Both the position numbers and the translations under genes were made by a program. This document shows, one piece after another, positions 6,475 to 15,161 of a DNA stretch of 38,890 nucleotides. The DNA comes from an uncultured Megasphaera sp. (GTDB lineage: Bacteria > Bacillota > Negativicutes > Veillonellales > Megasphaeraceae). Location: positions 1 to 38,890 of the forward strand of contig USGG01000013.1 of the NCBI GenBank assembly GCA_900554215.1, read 5' to 3'. Every line of letters starts with the position of its first letter. The first letter of the stretch is position 1. The notes under the pieces were generated by a model. It did no database searches. It was given only the letters and a program-made list of their open reading frames with translations, and was not told the DNA's origin.

Positions 6475-6521
6475 GTCTAAATAAACGTAAATAAACATAA
6501 ATTAATGCAGTTTAGATTAAA
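6475..6521 (-). promoter_or_regulatory. AT-rich tandem repeats upstream of the ribbon-helix-helix gene
   Basis: The plus strand shows TAAATAAAC and GTAAATAAAC followed by ATAAATTAA (about 6479-6503), flanked by the related words TTTAGTCTAAAT and TTTAGATTAAAT. Evenly spaced repeats before a ribbon-helix-helix gene are typical of autoregulated operators; the role is inferred. Confidence 0.35.
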
Positions 6522-6792
6522 TAAGCCTCTGAAATAAATGATTTCTCCCCTCTTTATATATACTGCATCCCTAGACAAAAGTCAACGGATTTTACGAGGC
6601 GCAGTCTATCCTTGGGCCGGAAATACATATATTTTCTTTTGCTTTGACCAACCTCTTCCTGATCTGCCGCCTTGCCCGTATTTCAAAAAGCGTTGCTATA
6701 TATGTTATTCCCTTTTTGTCGTAAGGAAAGACATGCAGATTTAGGATAGTTATTGCGAATTATTTGCAGTGTATATGCTGCAGTGCATACAG
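6522..6792. other. Intergenic region, nothing recognised
   Basis: No convincing gene. A 68-codon open frame at 6538-6744 (+) lacks a ribosome binding site and family resemblance. The imperfect repeat GCAGTGTATATGC/GCAGTGCATAC lies at about 6764-6790. Confidence 0.4.
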
Positions 6793-6844
6793 AAAGACCT
6801 CGTTTCAATAAGGCTAGAAATCACCTTGTAAAACGAGGCCTTTT
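6793..6844. terminator. Terminator downstream of the YibE/F gene
   Basis: Imperfect stem of about 20 bp (6793-6813 with 6824-6844) carrying the core CCTCGTTT/AAACGAGG, with AAAG on one side and TTTT on the other. It lies just after the stop codon of the minus-strand operon. Confidence 0.65.
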
Positions 6845-6871
6845 GCATGTTTGTATGTAGAATACTGCTTG

Positions 6872-8005
6872 TTACGGATGTTTCTTGTCATCGCCATTGC
6901 GCCAGGTAAAGGCGCTCAGAGCCGCTGCAATAGGCACGGTAAATATAACGCCGAAGCTGGCTGAGAAACCCTTCATAATTTCGATGCCGATCGAGTTGGA
7001 GTTGATGAGCTGCAAGTACGGCAAATCATAGACGTAATCTAATACCCATGTTCCCAAGGAACCGCCGAAAAACGCCAGGATGAGCGTCGTCGACATCGTT
7101 CCCATGACGTCGCGTCCTACGTTCATTCCAGCTTGAAACAAGGCCTTGCGGCTGATTTGAGGATTATGCTTTTCGATTTCTGCGCAGGCCGACGTCACGT
7201 CCATAGCAATATCCATGACGGCTCCTAAGCTGGCAAATAAGATGCCGGCAAAGAGAATCTGGCCGATGTCGATCATCGTATTTTGAGCGACAAACATGAG
7301 GCTTTCAATGTTCGATACGTTGTAACCGGACAGATTGACGGCCTGACCAAAGATAATGGCTGAAATGCCGGCAGTCAGAATGCCTCCCAGCGTCGCTAAA
7401 AAGGCCGTAACGCTCTTTTTCGACCAACCGTTGATGAGGTACATCGTCGCCGCCAAGACGATGCCCGATGTGAGGATTGAGGCTGCCACAGGCCCTGTGC
7501 CCCGCAGGATCATGGGGAAAAAGAGAAATACAAAGCAGATAAAGGTAAATACTAAGGCGACGGCTGATTTGACGCCCTTTTTGCCGCCGACGACGCTCAG
7601 TAAAATCAGGAAAGCGGCAATATACAGGTAAATCGGCAGGGAACGGTCGACGTTATATACCGTGTGCAGGTCGAGCTGGCCGATCGTACTGGATATGACG
7701 ATGACTTCCATCCCCGGTTCGCAGACCGTGCCAAAGAGAAGACCGTTCGGGCAATTTGCCTGAACGGTTTTCCCGGCATGGACGCCGCTTTCAATGCGCA
7801 GCGACACGATTTGGTCGCCGACGCGGCTTCCATTTTCCTGCACGTTATCCTGAATGATTTCTATGACCTGAGCCTTTTCAAAGGTACGGCCGTCGGTGTT
7901 GACCATCTGCGGTTTATCGACCTGATTGTACGATTGGAGGAAGTACCCTCCGGCGACAATACAGACGATGACGAGGAGCAAACGAAACCATTTAGAATGT
8001 ATCAT
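6872..8005 (-). CDS. YibE/F-like multi-pass membrane protein
   Basis: 377 residues: one N-terminal membrane anchor (about 7-24); an extracytoplasmic beta-rich domain (about 25-120, with KAQVIEI, DQIVSLRIESGVHAGKT and VYNVDR); then about seven further membrane segments from residue 125. The conserved family stretches GQILFAGILFASLGAVMDIAMDV and GRDVMGTMSTTLILAF are present. YibE/F proteins (PF07907) have no settled function. The start lies 6 nt after the stop of the metallophosphatase gene, so the two are surely co-transcribed and probably translationally coupled. This pairing suggests a shared role at the cell surface, for example phosphate or nucleotide handling (inference). Confidence 0.85.
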   Translation of the reverse strand: MIHSKWFRLLLVIVCIVAGGYFLQSYNQVDKPQMVNTDGRTFEKAQVIEIIQDNVQENGSRVGDQIVSLRIESGVHAGKTVQANCPNGLLFGTVCEPGMEVIVISSTIGQLDLHTVYNVDRSLPIYLYIAAFLILLSVVGGKKGVKSAVALVFTFICFVFLFFPMILRGTGPVAASILTSGIVLAATMYLINGWSKKSVTAFLATLGGILTAGISAIIFGQAVNLSGYNVSNIESLMFVAQNTMIDIGQILFAGILFASLGAVMDIAMDVTSACAEIEKHNPQISRKALFQAGMNVGRDVMGTMSTTLILAFFGGSLGTWVLDYVYDLPYLQLINSNSIGIEIMKGFSASFGVIFTVPIAAALSAFTWRNGDDKKHP

Positions 8006-8011
8006 CTGTCC

Positions 8012-9577
8012 TTAGTCCTTTATGATGCTGTACGAGCTGTCGATGGGCGTCCCTGTTTCAGCGTCATAGGTGTTGATGGTGAAGCTGTTATTCGTAATGC
8101 GGATAACCGAATAGGTCGGGCGCCATGTCTGGCTGCGGGCGGCGACATAATCCTGCTGCTGCGGAATAAGCTCGTAGAACTTGGAGCCTGTCGCCGAGTT
8201 GGACGACATGTAGAATACGCCCTTCGGGTTGCGGAGCACGCCCTGGCTCATGTCAGCAATGGTATAGCACATGTTCTGGGATACGTAATTGTTTTTAAAT
8301 TCCTGATTTTTCAAGGCTGCATCCAGCAGGTTATGCTTCTGGCCGCACTGGTCGGCTACTTTGAATTGATCAAAGGTTGCATGTTCTTTGCCGTCGCTGC
8401 TCAGCTGGTACGTGCGGGCATAGGTATGGTCATGGCCCTGAAGGACGACGTCGATCTTATTGGCGTCAAAAATCGGCGTGAGCTGCGTGCGGAGCAGGAT
8501 GCCGTCCGAATCGGAGTGGTCTTTGCCGCTGCCGTAAATATCCTGGTGCATGACGACGATGCGCCATTTCGTATCCGGATGAGCTTTGATAGCCTTTTCG
8601 ATCAAGGCCTGATGGTCGGCGGCGTTGTAGTTGTTGGCGTTGATGACGATGAACAGCGCGCTGCCGTAGGTATAGTAGTAACCGTAGCCGGCTTTAGTCG
8701 AATTCGTTTCTTCCGTAAAGGGATTTGGGACATTGAAGTGATTCTGATAGCCTGATGTCATGCAATCGTGGTTGCCGATGCTCGTTGCGGCAGGCAGGCT
8801 GCGCAGCGCGGCAGGAGACAGGTAGCCGGCGTATTGATACTCCTGCATTTGAATCTTTGCAGTACTCTGATCTTCCGCCGGTTCATTGATCTGATCGCCC
8901 GGCGATACGAGGAAGTTGATTTCCGGATGCTGGGCCAAGGCATAATTCAAGGTTTTAGCCCAGTTGTACGAGTCGTTGCGGGCAGCGATGTCGCCGTTCT
9001 GTTTTGCTGTTCCTTCTGACGGAATCTGGCCGGACGACGCGCCGATCTGCGGGTCTCCGACGTACATGATGGTGAAATCGTCGGGGTTGCCCGTCTTAAT
9101 CTGGTGGACTTCCTGCCATTTGCCGTTGAGTTTTACTTGGTACCAGTATGTCGTTTCCGGCTTCAGATCTTTTACCGTCACCTTGTTGGTATAGTAGGTT
9201 ACTCCGCTGATTACCGTACCTTCCTGACAGGAACCGTTAAAGGTTACGGCGTGTTTCATTGCCTGGTTGTCGGCGATGCGGACCTGTGCGCGGTCGGCTT
9301 TTTCCTTGGAGTACCAGCCGAAATTCAGCTGAGAGGCGTCTGCGCCGGGAGCGATGGATACTTGTTCGTAATTGGTCTTAATAGCATCCCAATTGTCTTT
9401 CCACTGCTGCCAATCCGTATTTTCTGAAACAGTCGTTCTCGTCGTCATTTGCGGCGTAAGGGACGCATCGTTCCAATGCTCGGTCGCAGCAAATACGCCG
9501 AAAGAAGCCATACATAATACTGCTGCCACATACGCAGCAGCGACTTTCTTACTCTTTTTGACGTGAAATGGACACAT
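8012..9577 (-). CDS. Exported purple-acid-phosphatase-like metallophosphoesterase
   Basis: 521 residues. A signal peptide (about 1-31, ending FGVFA-A) is followed by a fibronectin-like N-terminal domain (about 70-163, with ETTYWYQV) and a calcineurin-like phosphoesterase domain with metal-binding motifs in order: GDPQ (174-177), GDQ (227-229), GNHD (268-271), MHQD (343-346) and GHDH (381-384). The first motif has Gln where many relatives have His, a variant seen in related clostridial proteins as far as I recall. It should hydrolyse phosphate esters in the periplasm; the substrate is unknown. First gene of a two-gene unit with the YibE/F protein. AGGAG lies about 10 nt before the ATG. Confidence 0.88.
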   Translation of the reverse strand: MCPFHVKKSKKVAAAYVAAVLCMASFGVFAATEHWNDASLTPQMTTRTTVSENTDWQQWKDNWDAIKTNYEQVSIAPGADASQLNFGWYSKEKADRAQVRIADNQAMKHAVTFNGSCQEGTVISGVTYYTNKVTVKDLKPETTYWYQVKLNGKWQEVHQIKTGNPDDFTIMYVGDPQIGASSGQIPSEGTAKQNGDIAARNDSYNWAKTLNYALAQHPEINFLVSPGDQINEPAEDQSTAKIQMQEYQYAGYLSPAALRSLPAATSIGNHDCMTSGYQNHFNVPNPFTEETNSTKAGYGYYYTYGSALFIVINANNYNAADHQALIEKAIKAHPDTKWRIVVMHQDIYGSGKDHSDSDGILLRTQLTPIFDANKIDVVLQGHDHTYARTYQLSSDGKEHATFDQFKVADQCGQKHNLLDAALKNQEFKNNYVSQNMCYTIADMSQGVLRNPKGVFYMSSNSATGSKFYELIPQQQDYVAARSQTWRPTYSVIRITNNSFTINTYDAETGTPIDSSYSIIKD

Positions 9578-9727
9578 AATTGCAACATCTCCTATTGAGC
9601 TATAAACTATAGCAAGGTATACTAACTGCTTTTACTTTAGGCCTTTTGTGTAAAGAAATGCTGGCGATTATGTGAAATATATGTAAAAAAACTACCGTCC
9701 CCCATCCCCTCTGTTGCCGAAGGCATG

Positions 9728-9764
9728 CAAAAACGGCCGCTCCCCCATGCAGGGAACAGCCGTC
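9728..9764 (-). terminator. Terminator of the MTA/SAH salvage operon
   Basis: Read on the minus strand: ACGGC...GTTCCC pairs with GGGGAGC...GCCGT, followed by TTTTTG. It starts about 12 nt after the mtaD stop codon. Confidence 0.75.
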
Positions 9765-9775
9765 TAGAGGTGGGA

Positions 9776-11056
9776 TTATAAGGCGGAAAAGAGCTTTTCT
9801 TTCGTCCGCTCTGCTTCCGCTTTGATTTTTTCAATATCCAGTGTCGTAAATTCTTTGCCTTTCAGCAATACCTTGCCGTTTACCATGACCGTATCGACGT
9901 CGAAGCTGTTGGCTGAGTAGGCCAGCAAGGACATGGAATCGTTCTTCGGATACCAATGGAGCCCTTCTCTGTCGACGAGGGTAATATCGGCTTTATACCC
10001 TGTTTCTAATTTGCCGATATCCGTATATCCGAGACATGCCGCGCCAGCTTCGGTCATCATGTTGACGGCCGATTCAGCCGGGACGACTAAGGGGTCCAGC
10101 GTATGGGCCTTATGGATAAATGCCGCCAAATGCATTTCTTCCATAATATCCAGGTTGTTGTTGCTCGACGCGCCGTCCGTGCCGAGGCCTACGACGATGC
10201 CTTTTTTCAGCATGTCCTGTACGGGAGCGATGCCGCTGGCCAGCTTTAAGTTGCTGCCCGGATTATGAGCGACGCGGACGCCCTTCTTGGCCATAATATC
10301 CATGTCGGCGTCGTCGACCCACACGCAGTGGGCCGCCAGGCAGCCGCAGTCAAACAAGCCCAGCTCGTCCATCAGGGCGATAGGTGATTTGCCGTACTGC
10401 TTGACGATATTGTCTACTTCGCCCTTCGTTTCACATAAATGGGTGTGTACTTCGGAACCCAATTCGCCGGCAGCTTCGACGACCTGGCGAATGTAATCGG
10501 GCGGGCAGGTATAGGGAGCATGGGGGCCGAACATGACCGTAATGCGTCCGTCCGCCTTTCCATGCCAGGTCTTGTAAAATTCCTTATTTTCCTGCAGTGC
10601 CTGCTGGGCGTTTGGCGTTACGCCCGTCAAGCCGCGGCTCAGGGCGGCCCGGATACCCGAGGCTTCTACGGCTCTGGCTACGTCGTCCATGAAGAAATAC
10701 ATGTCGGCGAAACTCGTCGTGCCGCAGCGGATCATTTCGGCGATGCCCAGCATCGTCTGGGCGTATACGACGTCGCTGTCCAGCTTATCTTCTGCCGGCC
10801 AGATCTTCTTTTCCAGCCAGTCCATGAGCTGCATATCGTCGGCATAGCTGCGAAACACCGTCATGGCGATGTGCGTATGCGTATTGACGAAGCCAGGAAG
10901 GGCCAGCATGGAACGGCCTTCGAGGACTTCGTCGTAGTCCCCGGCCTGGGGCGCCGTCGGAAATCCCGTAATGACGCTGTCCGTCACTTCAATATTCTGA
11001 TGCTCTGTGATAACGTGGTCTTTGTACAAGGCCACGTCCTTAATCAATGTTTTCAT
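9776..11056 (-). CDS. mtaD: 5-methylthioadenosine/S-adenosylhomocysteine deaminase
   Basis: 426 residues of the amidohydrolase superfamily. Metal-ligand motifs are visible: NTHTHIAMT near residue 60, HTHLCET in the middle, then AAHCVWV, AHNPGSNLKLASG and GTDGASSNNNLD. It deaminates SAH (and MTA or adenosine) to the inosyl form, releasing ammonia, in the cytoplasm. The ATG at 11056 is chosen because GGGGAGG lies 7 nt before it; an upstream TTG at 11077 would place that site inside the gene. Last gene of hslO-mtnP-mtnA-ahcY-mtaD, 21 nt after ahcY. AhcY and MtaD are usually alternative routes for SAH, so having both adjacent suggests they act in series, for example deaminating the adenosine AhcY releases, or split MTA and SAH between them (inference). 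Confidence 0.92.
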   Translation of the reverse strand: MKTLIKDVALYKDHVITEHQNIEVTDSVITGFPTAPQAGDYDEVLEGRSMLALPGFVNTHTHIAMTVFRSYADDMQLMDWLEKKIWPAEDKLDSDVVYAQTMLGIAEMIRCGTTSFADMYFFMDDVARAVEASGIRAALSRGLTGVTPNAQQALQENKEFYKTWHGKADGRITVMFGPHAPYTCPPDYIRQVVEAAGELGSEVHTHLCETKGEVDNIVKQYGKSPIALMDELGLFDCGCLAAHCVWVDDADMDIMAKKGVRVAHNPGSNLKLASGIAPVQDMLKKGIVVGLGTDGASSNNNLDIMEEMHLAAFIHKAHTLDPLVVPAESAVNMMTEAGAACLGYTDIGKLETGYKADITLVDREGLHWYPKNDSMSLLAYSANSFDVDTVMVNGKVLLKGKEFTTLDIEKIKAEAERTKEKLFSAL

Positions 11057-11077
11057 CAGCTGTCCTCCCCTGCCCAA

Positions 11078-12319
11078 TCAGTCCAGATTTAAGTATTTGC
11101 GCTGTTCTTCCGTCAGGGTGTCGATGCTGTAGCCCATGGAGCGCAGCTTGATCTTAGCGATTTCCATGTCGATATCGCGGGGCAGGACGTATACGTGATT
11201 GCCCAGTTCAGCGTGATGCTCCAGAATATATTTGGCTGCCAAGGCCTGTACAGCGAAGGACAAATCCATGATTTCTGCCGGATGGCCGTCGCCGGCAGCG
11301 AGGTTTACCAGGCGGCCTTCAGCCAGCAGATTGATAATGCGGCCGTCGGGCAGTTCGTATCCTTCGATATTATGACGGGCTTCAAAATGGCGTACGGCTA
11401 ATGCTTCCAGTTCGGGACGGTTGATTTCTACGTCGAAATGACCGGCGTTGGCCAAGATGACGCCGTCCTTCATATTCTTCATGTGTTCGCCGCGGATGAC
11501 GTCCTTATCCCCTGTCAGGGTGACGAAGATATCGCCTACCTTGGCGGCTTCGGCCATCGGCAGCACTTCAAAGCCGTCGAATACGGCTTCGATAGCCTTG
11601 ATGGGGTCTACTTCCGTGACGATGACGTGAGCGCCTAATCCTTTGGCCCGCATAGCGCAGCCGCGGCCGCACCAGCCGTAGCCGGCGATGACAACTTTCT
11701 TGCCGACGACGGTGAGGTTCGTCGTGCGCATGATGCCGTCCCACGTGGACTGGCCTGTGCCGTAGCGATTATCGAAAAGGTATTTGCAATACGAATCGTT
11801 TGCTGCGATCATGGGGAATTTCAGCTGGCCTGCTTTATCGAGGCCATGGAGGCGGTTGACGCCTGTCGTCGTTTCTTCCGTGCCGCCGAGGAGGTTTTCC
11901 AAGGCGTCGGCTCGTGTCGTATGGAGCAGATGAACCTGGTCGCCGCCGTCGTCAATGATGATATCCGGATGATGATCCAGCGATTTGTTGAGGAAATGGA
12001 AATATTCTTCATCTGTCGCGCCATACCAGGCATAGACCGTAAGGCCGTCTTCTACAAGAGCTGCGGCGACGTCGTCCTGCGTCGACAAGGGATTGCTGCC
12101 CGTGACGATGACGTTGGCGCCAGCCCGGTGCAGGACTTCGGCCAGATACGCCGTTTTAGCTTCCAAGTGGACGCTGACGCAGACTGTCTTGCCTTTGAAG
12201 GTCTGTTCCTTAGCTAATTCGTCGCCGATAGAGTTCAGCGCCGGCATATAGTGGTCGACCCAGCTGATTTTTTCATGACCGCTCTTAGCTAATTTGATGT
12301 CGCGAATAATAGATTCCAT
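11078..12319 (-). CDS. ahcY: Adenosylhomocysteinase (SAH hydrolase)
   Basis: 413 residues, the shorter archaeal/Thermotoga-like type. It hydrolyses S-adenosylhomocysteine to homocysteine and adenosine with bound NAD, relieving product inhibition of methyltransferases. Visible: CVSVHLEAKTAYL, the substrate region DDGGDQVHLLH, ANDSYCKYLFDNRYGTGQS, and the Rossmann motif GYGWCGRGCAMRAKG followed by VTEVDP. The C-terminus ends RKYLNLD, without the longer KPDHYRY tail of the common bacterial and eukaryotic form. Ribosome binding site AAAGGAAG. It lies 17 nt after mtnA in an operon devoted to SAM by-products. Confidence 0.94.
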   Translation of the reverse strand: MESIIRDIKLAKSGHEKISWVDHYMPALNSIGDELAKEQTFKGKTVCVSVHLEAKTAYLAEVLHRAGANVIVTGSNPLSTQDDVAAALVEDGLTVYAWYGATDEEYFHFLNKSLDHHPDIIIDDGGDQVHLLHTTRADALENLLGGTEETTTGVNRLHGLDKAGQLKFPMIAANDSYCKYLFDNRYGTGQSTWDGIMRTTNLTVVGKKVVIAGYGWCGRGCAMRAKGLGAHVIVTEVDPIKAIEAVFDGFEVLPMAEAAKVGDIFVTLTGDKDVIRGEHMKNMKDGVILANAGHFDVEINRPELEALAVRHFEARHNIEGYELPDGRIINLLAEGRLVNLAAGDGHPAEIMDLSFAVQALAAKYILEHHAELGNHVYVLPRDIDMEIAKIKLRSMGYSIDTLTEEQRKYLNLD

Positions 12320-12336
12320 ACGATAAGACTTCCTTT

Positions 12337-13392
12337 CTATGTATTGAAAAATGCATAAACCTGCCCATCGTCAGGCTTGCGGATAACCCCTTTTTCTGTA
12401 AAAATAGCCGCGATATTCTCGTGAGGCGTTACGTCGAAGGCCGGGTTAAAGACGGCTGCTTCCGGCAGCGCCGTCGGTACGCCCTGGACGGAGCGCACTT
12501 CGTCATGATTTCGTTCCTCAATGGGAATTTGCTCCCCTTTGTCCAAGGACAGATCGAAGGTAGAAATCGGGGCGGCGACGTAAAAGGGAACGCCGTGCTC
12601 CTTCGCCAAGATCGACACGCCGTAGGTGCCGATCTTGTTAGCCGTGTCGCCGTTGGCCGTAATGCGGTCAGCTCCAACGATGACAGCATCGACGCCCTTT
12701 GTCTTCATGACCCAGGCAGCCATATTGTCCGTAATGAGCGTCACAGGGATACCGTCGGCCATGAGCTCCGATACGGTGAGGCGCGCTCCCTGCAGGAGAG
12801 GCCGCGTTTCGTCGGCATAGACCATACGGATCAGTCCCCGCTTGTGAAGGGAGCGGATGACGCCCAGGGCCGTGCCGACGCCGGCCGTAGCCAGCGCTCC
12901 GGCGTTGCAGTGCGTCAATATCGTCAGGGGCTTGCCTGCCGCGGCTAATTCTTCGGCGCCGTATTCCGACATGGCCGTGTTGATTGCCACGTCTTCGGCC
13001 TGCATGGATTTCGCCTTGTCCTCCAGAATCTGAAGAATAGACGAAACCGGCTGTTCCTCCGCTCCGTACGCCGCGGCTTTCATCGTTTCCAAGGCCCAGT
13101 GCAGGTTGACTGCCGTAGGCCGGGCCTCGTCAAGGCGGCGGCAGCATTCGGAGAAATCTGTAAGAAATTCCGAAGACGACTCATAGTCGTGGGTTTCTGC
13201 CAGCATGCGGGCTGCCAGAACCGAGCCGTAGGCCGCGGCGACGCCGATAGCCGGCGCGCCCCGTACAGCGAGGACGGAAATGGCGTCGTATACGTCCTGC
13301 CACTTTGTGCAGGTAATATAGGCTTCTTCCAGGGGAAGCTTCGTTTGGTCCAGCAGGACCAGCTGGCCGTTCTGCCAGCGCAGCGTATCCAT
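12337..13392 (-). CDS. mtnA: S-methyl-5-thioribose-1-phosphate isomerase
   Basis: 351 residues, usual family length. It converts methylthioribose-1-phosphate (and probably 5-deoxyribose-1-phosphate) to the ribulose-1-phosphate form. Family motifs: VRGAPAIGVAAAYG near 43-56, THCNAGALATAGVGTALGVI in the middle, then GADRITANGDTANKIGTY with the catalytic Asp. The gene starts 1 nt after the mtnP stop codon, indicating translational coupling. It takes the product of MtnP directly. None of the later enzymes of the aerobic methionine salvage pathway (MtnB, C, D) is in the window, which fits an anaerobe. Confidence 0.94.
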   Translation of the reverse strand: MDTLRWQNGQLVLLDQTKLPLEEAYITCTKWQDVYDAISVLAVRGAPAIGVAAAYGSVLAARMLAETHDYESSSEFLTDFSECCRRLDEARPTAVNLHWALETMKAAAYGAEEQPVSSILQILEDKAKSMQAEDVAINTAMSEYGAEELAAAGKPLTILTHCNAGALATAGVGTALGVIRSLHKRGLIRMVYADETRPLLQGARLTVSELMADGIPVTLITDNMAAWVMKTKGVDAVIVGADRITANGDTANKIGTYGVSILAKEHGVPFYVAAPISTFDLSLDKGEQIPIEERNHDEVRSVQGVPTALPEAAVFNPAFDVTPHENIAAIFTEKGVIRKPDDGQVYAFFNT

Positions 13393-13393
13393 G

Positions 13394-14188
13394 TTACACC
13401 GTAAAGCCGCCGTATTCCTGCAGGGCGTGGCGGCACAGGCAATCGTCGTCGCCGTACAGTTCGACGGCTTTCATGATCAGGGTACGCAGGCGGAGGGAGT
13501 TTTCCGCCATGCAGTCTACGACTTCCGAATGAGTCAGGGCAGCCGGAGAAATGCCGGCGGCAAAGTTCGTGACCATGGAAACCGTAGCGTAGCAGATTTC
13601 AGCTTCCCGGGCCAGGCAGACTTCCGGCACGTTGGTCATGCCGACGAGGTCGCCGCCCAGTTTTTCGTACATCTTGATTTCTGCCGGCGTTTCAAAGCGA
13701 GGCCCTTCCGTGCATACGTAGGTGCCGCCGTTGTGCAGGGCGTATCCTCCCAGCTCGTCGGCTGCCGCCATAATGGTACGGCGCAATGTCGGGCAGTACG
13801 GCTCGGTCATGTCGACGTGGACGACGCCGTTTTCCCCGCCGTCAAAAAAGGACGTATGGCGCGACTTCGTAAAATCGAGGAACTGGTCGGGAAGGACAAA
13901 TTCGTTCGGCTTAAAGTCGCGGTTCAGAGAGCCGACAGCCGTCGTTGAAATAACGGCTGTAACGCCCAACCGCTTTAAGCCCAGCATGTTGCCCCGGTAG
14001 TTAATCAGATGAGGCGGTATGGAATGGGTTTTACCATGACGGGGAAGGAAAATCAATTCTTTTCCCTCATACGTGCCGCGGACATAATGGATCGTGCCGT
14101 AAAAGGTGTCCATGTGATGTTCTTTGGCGTTTTTCAGCATCTTGATATCGCAGACGCCCGTACCGCCGATGATGGCAATTAAGCCCAT
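13394..14188 (-). CDS. mtnP: S-methyl-5'-thioadenosine phosphorylase
   Basis: 264 residues of the PNP/MTAP family. The phosphate site GGTGV is at the N-terminus, followed by LPRHGKTHSIPPHLINYRGN, the STTAVGSL segment, and the signature TEGPRFETPAEIKMYEKLGGD followed by VGMTNVPE. It splits MTA with phosphate into adenine and methylthioribose-1-phosphate, the substrate of MtnA encoded next. It lies 4 nt after hslO. Specificity between MTA and inosine/adenosine cannot be proven by eye, but the MtnA partner supports MTA. Confidence 0.93.
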   Translation of the reverse strand: MGLIAIIGGTGVCDIKMLKNAKEHHMDTFYGTIHYVRGTYEGKELIFLPRHGKTHSIPPHLINYRGNMLGLKRLGVTAVISTTAVGSLNRDFKPNEFVLPDQFLDFTKSRHTSFFDGGENGVVHVDMTEPYCPTLRRTIMAAADELGGYALHNGGTYVCTEGPRFETPAEIKMYEKLGGDLVGMTNVPEVCLAREAEICYATVSMVTNFAAGISPAALTHSEVVDCMAENSLRLRTLIMKAVELYGDDDCLCRHALQEYGGFTV

Positions 14189-14192
14189 ACTA

Positions 14193-15077
14193 TCACTCCT
14201 TATGTGCGTTTTCGAATAAAGAAACTAATTCGTCGTGGCTGATGATATACTTTTCACCGCAGTAATGGCAGGTCATCTCTACCTGCGGGTCCTGCAGCAG
14301 TTCCTCCTTATCCTGGGCTCTCAGGGAGAGAAGGACGTTTTCAATGCGCTGGCGCGAGCACGTACACTGCCACCAGGCGGGCTTGCGGAATAATTCCTTG
14401 AAATGCATGCCGCTTAAAATAATGTCAATCAGCCCTTCGCCATCGGGATGATTCTTTAAATACGTCGTAATCGGCCCAATCTGTGTGATATTAGCTTCGA
14501 CCCGGGCCAGGTCTTCTTCTTTCGCTCCCGGCAGAGCCTGGACGAGAAAACCGCCTGACGCGGCAATCGTATAATCCCTGTCGACAAGGACGCCTAAGCT
14601 GATCGTCGAGGGAATCTGCTCCGACGTGTATAAGTAATAGGCCAAATCTTCGGCAATTTCGCCGGATACGAGGTCGGCCTGGCTCGTATAGGTCATCTGC
14701 TCCGGCGTAAAGCGTGTTACCGTCAGCTGGCCGTGCTGGCCTACGGCGGCTCCTACGTCTAATTTTCCGTTCGCTTTGAGGGGCAAATCCACTGTGGGAT
14801 TGTCGATATAGCCCCGTACCTTATTGGAATCGAAGGCGTCGACGTGAACGGCTCCCAAGGGGCCGTCGCCGGCAAATTTAAGGGAAACGCCTTCATGATT
14901 TTTATAGTCTCCGGCCAGGAGAAGCGCTCCCGTCATAGCCCGGCCCAAGGCGGCGCAGGCTACAGGTGACAAATGATGCCGCTGCCGCGCCGTTTCGGTT
15001 ATGCGGCGCGTCTGGGCGATAGAAACGCGAATTAACTCGTCTGATGTATAATGGACGATTTGGTCTTCAATATGCAT
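14193..15077 (-). CDS. hslO: Hsp33 redox-regulated chaperone
   Basis: 294 residues. The N-terminal Hsp33 domain includes FAGDGPLGAVHVDA and GLPLKANGK-like segments. The C-terminal zinc centre has C-x-C (WWQCTCSRQR) and C-x2-C (CHYCGEKY). Oxidation releases zinc, unfolds the linker and turns the protein into a holdase that protects proteins from bleach-like stress. Heads the salvage operon; its own promoter (15116-15144) appears to drive hslO-mtnP-mtnA-ahcY-mtaD. The ribosome binding site is weak (AAAGGA 13 nt upstream, or ACAGG immediately upstream), so the start is a little less certain. Confidence 0.94.
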   Translation of the reverse strand: MHIEDQIVHYTSDELIRVSIAQTRRITETARQRHHLSPVACAALGRAMTGALLLAGDYKNHEGVSLKFAGDGPLGAVHVDAFDSNKVRGYIDNPTVDLPLKANGKLDVGAAVGQHGQLTVTRFTPEQMTYTSQADLVSGEIAEDLAYYLYTSEQIPSTISLGVLVDRDYTIAASGGFLVQALPGAKEEDLARVEANITQIGPITTYLKNHPDGEGLIDIILSGMHFKELFRKPAWWQCTCSRQRIENVLLSLRAQDKEELLQDPQVEMTCHYCGEKYIISHDELVSLFENAHKE

Positions 15078-15115
15078 CCTGTTCTGATATCCTTTCTACA
15101 TAAAATCTGAATTTA

Positions 15116-15144
15116 ATTATACTACACCTGCAAGTATTTTTCAC
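15116..15144 (-). promoter_or_regulatory. Likely promoter of the hslO-mtaD operon
   Basis: Minus strand: GTGAAA (15144-15139), 17 bp, perfect TATAAT (15121-15116), about 40 nt before the hslO start. The -35 is weak. Confidence 0.45.
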
Positions 15145-15161
15145 TACTAATTTGGCAGGTC

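Noticed and set aside
7664..8755. Long plus-strand open frame (363 codons) opposite the phosphatase and YibE/F genes
   Set aside because: It is antisense to two well-supported genes and spans their junction; its composition is that of a codon shadow.
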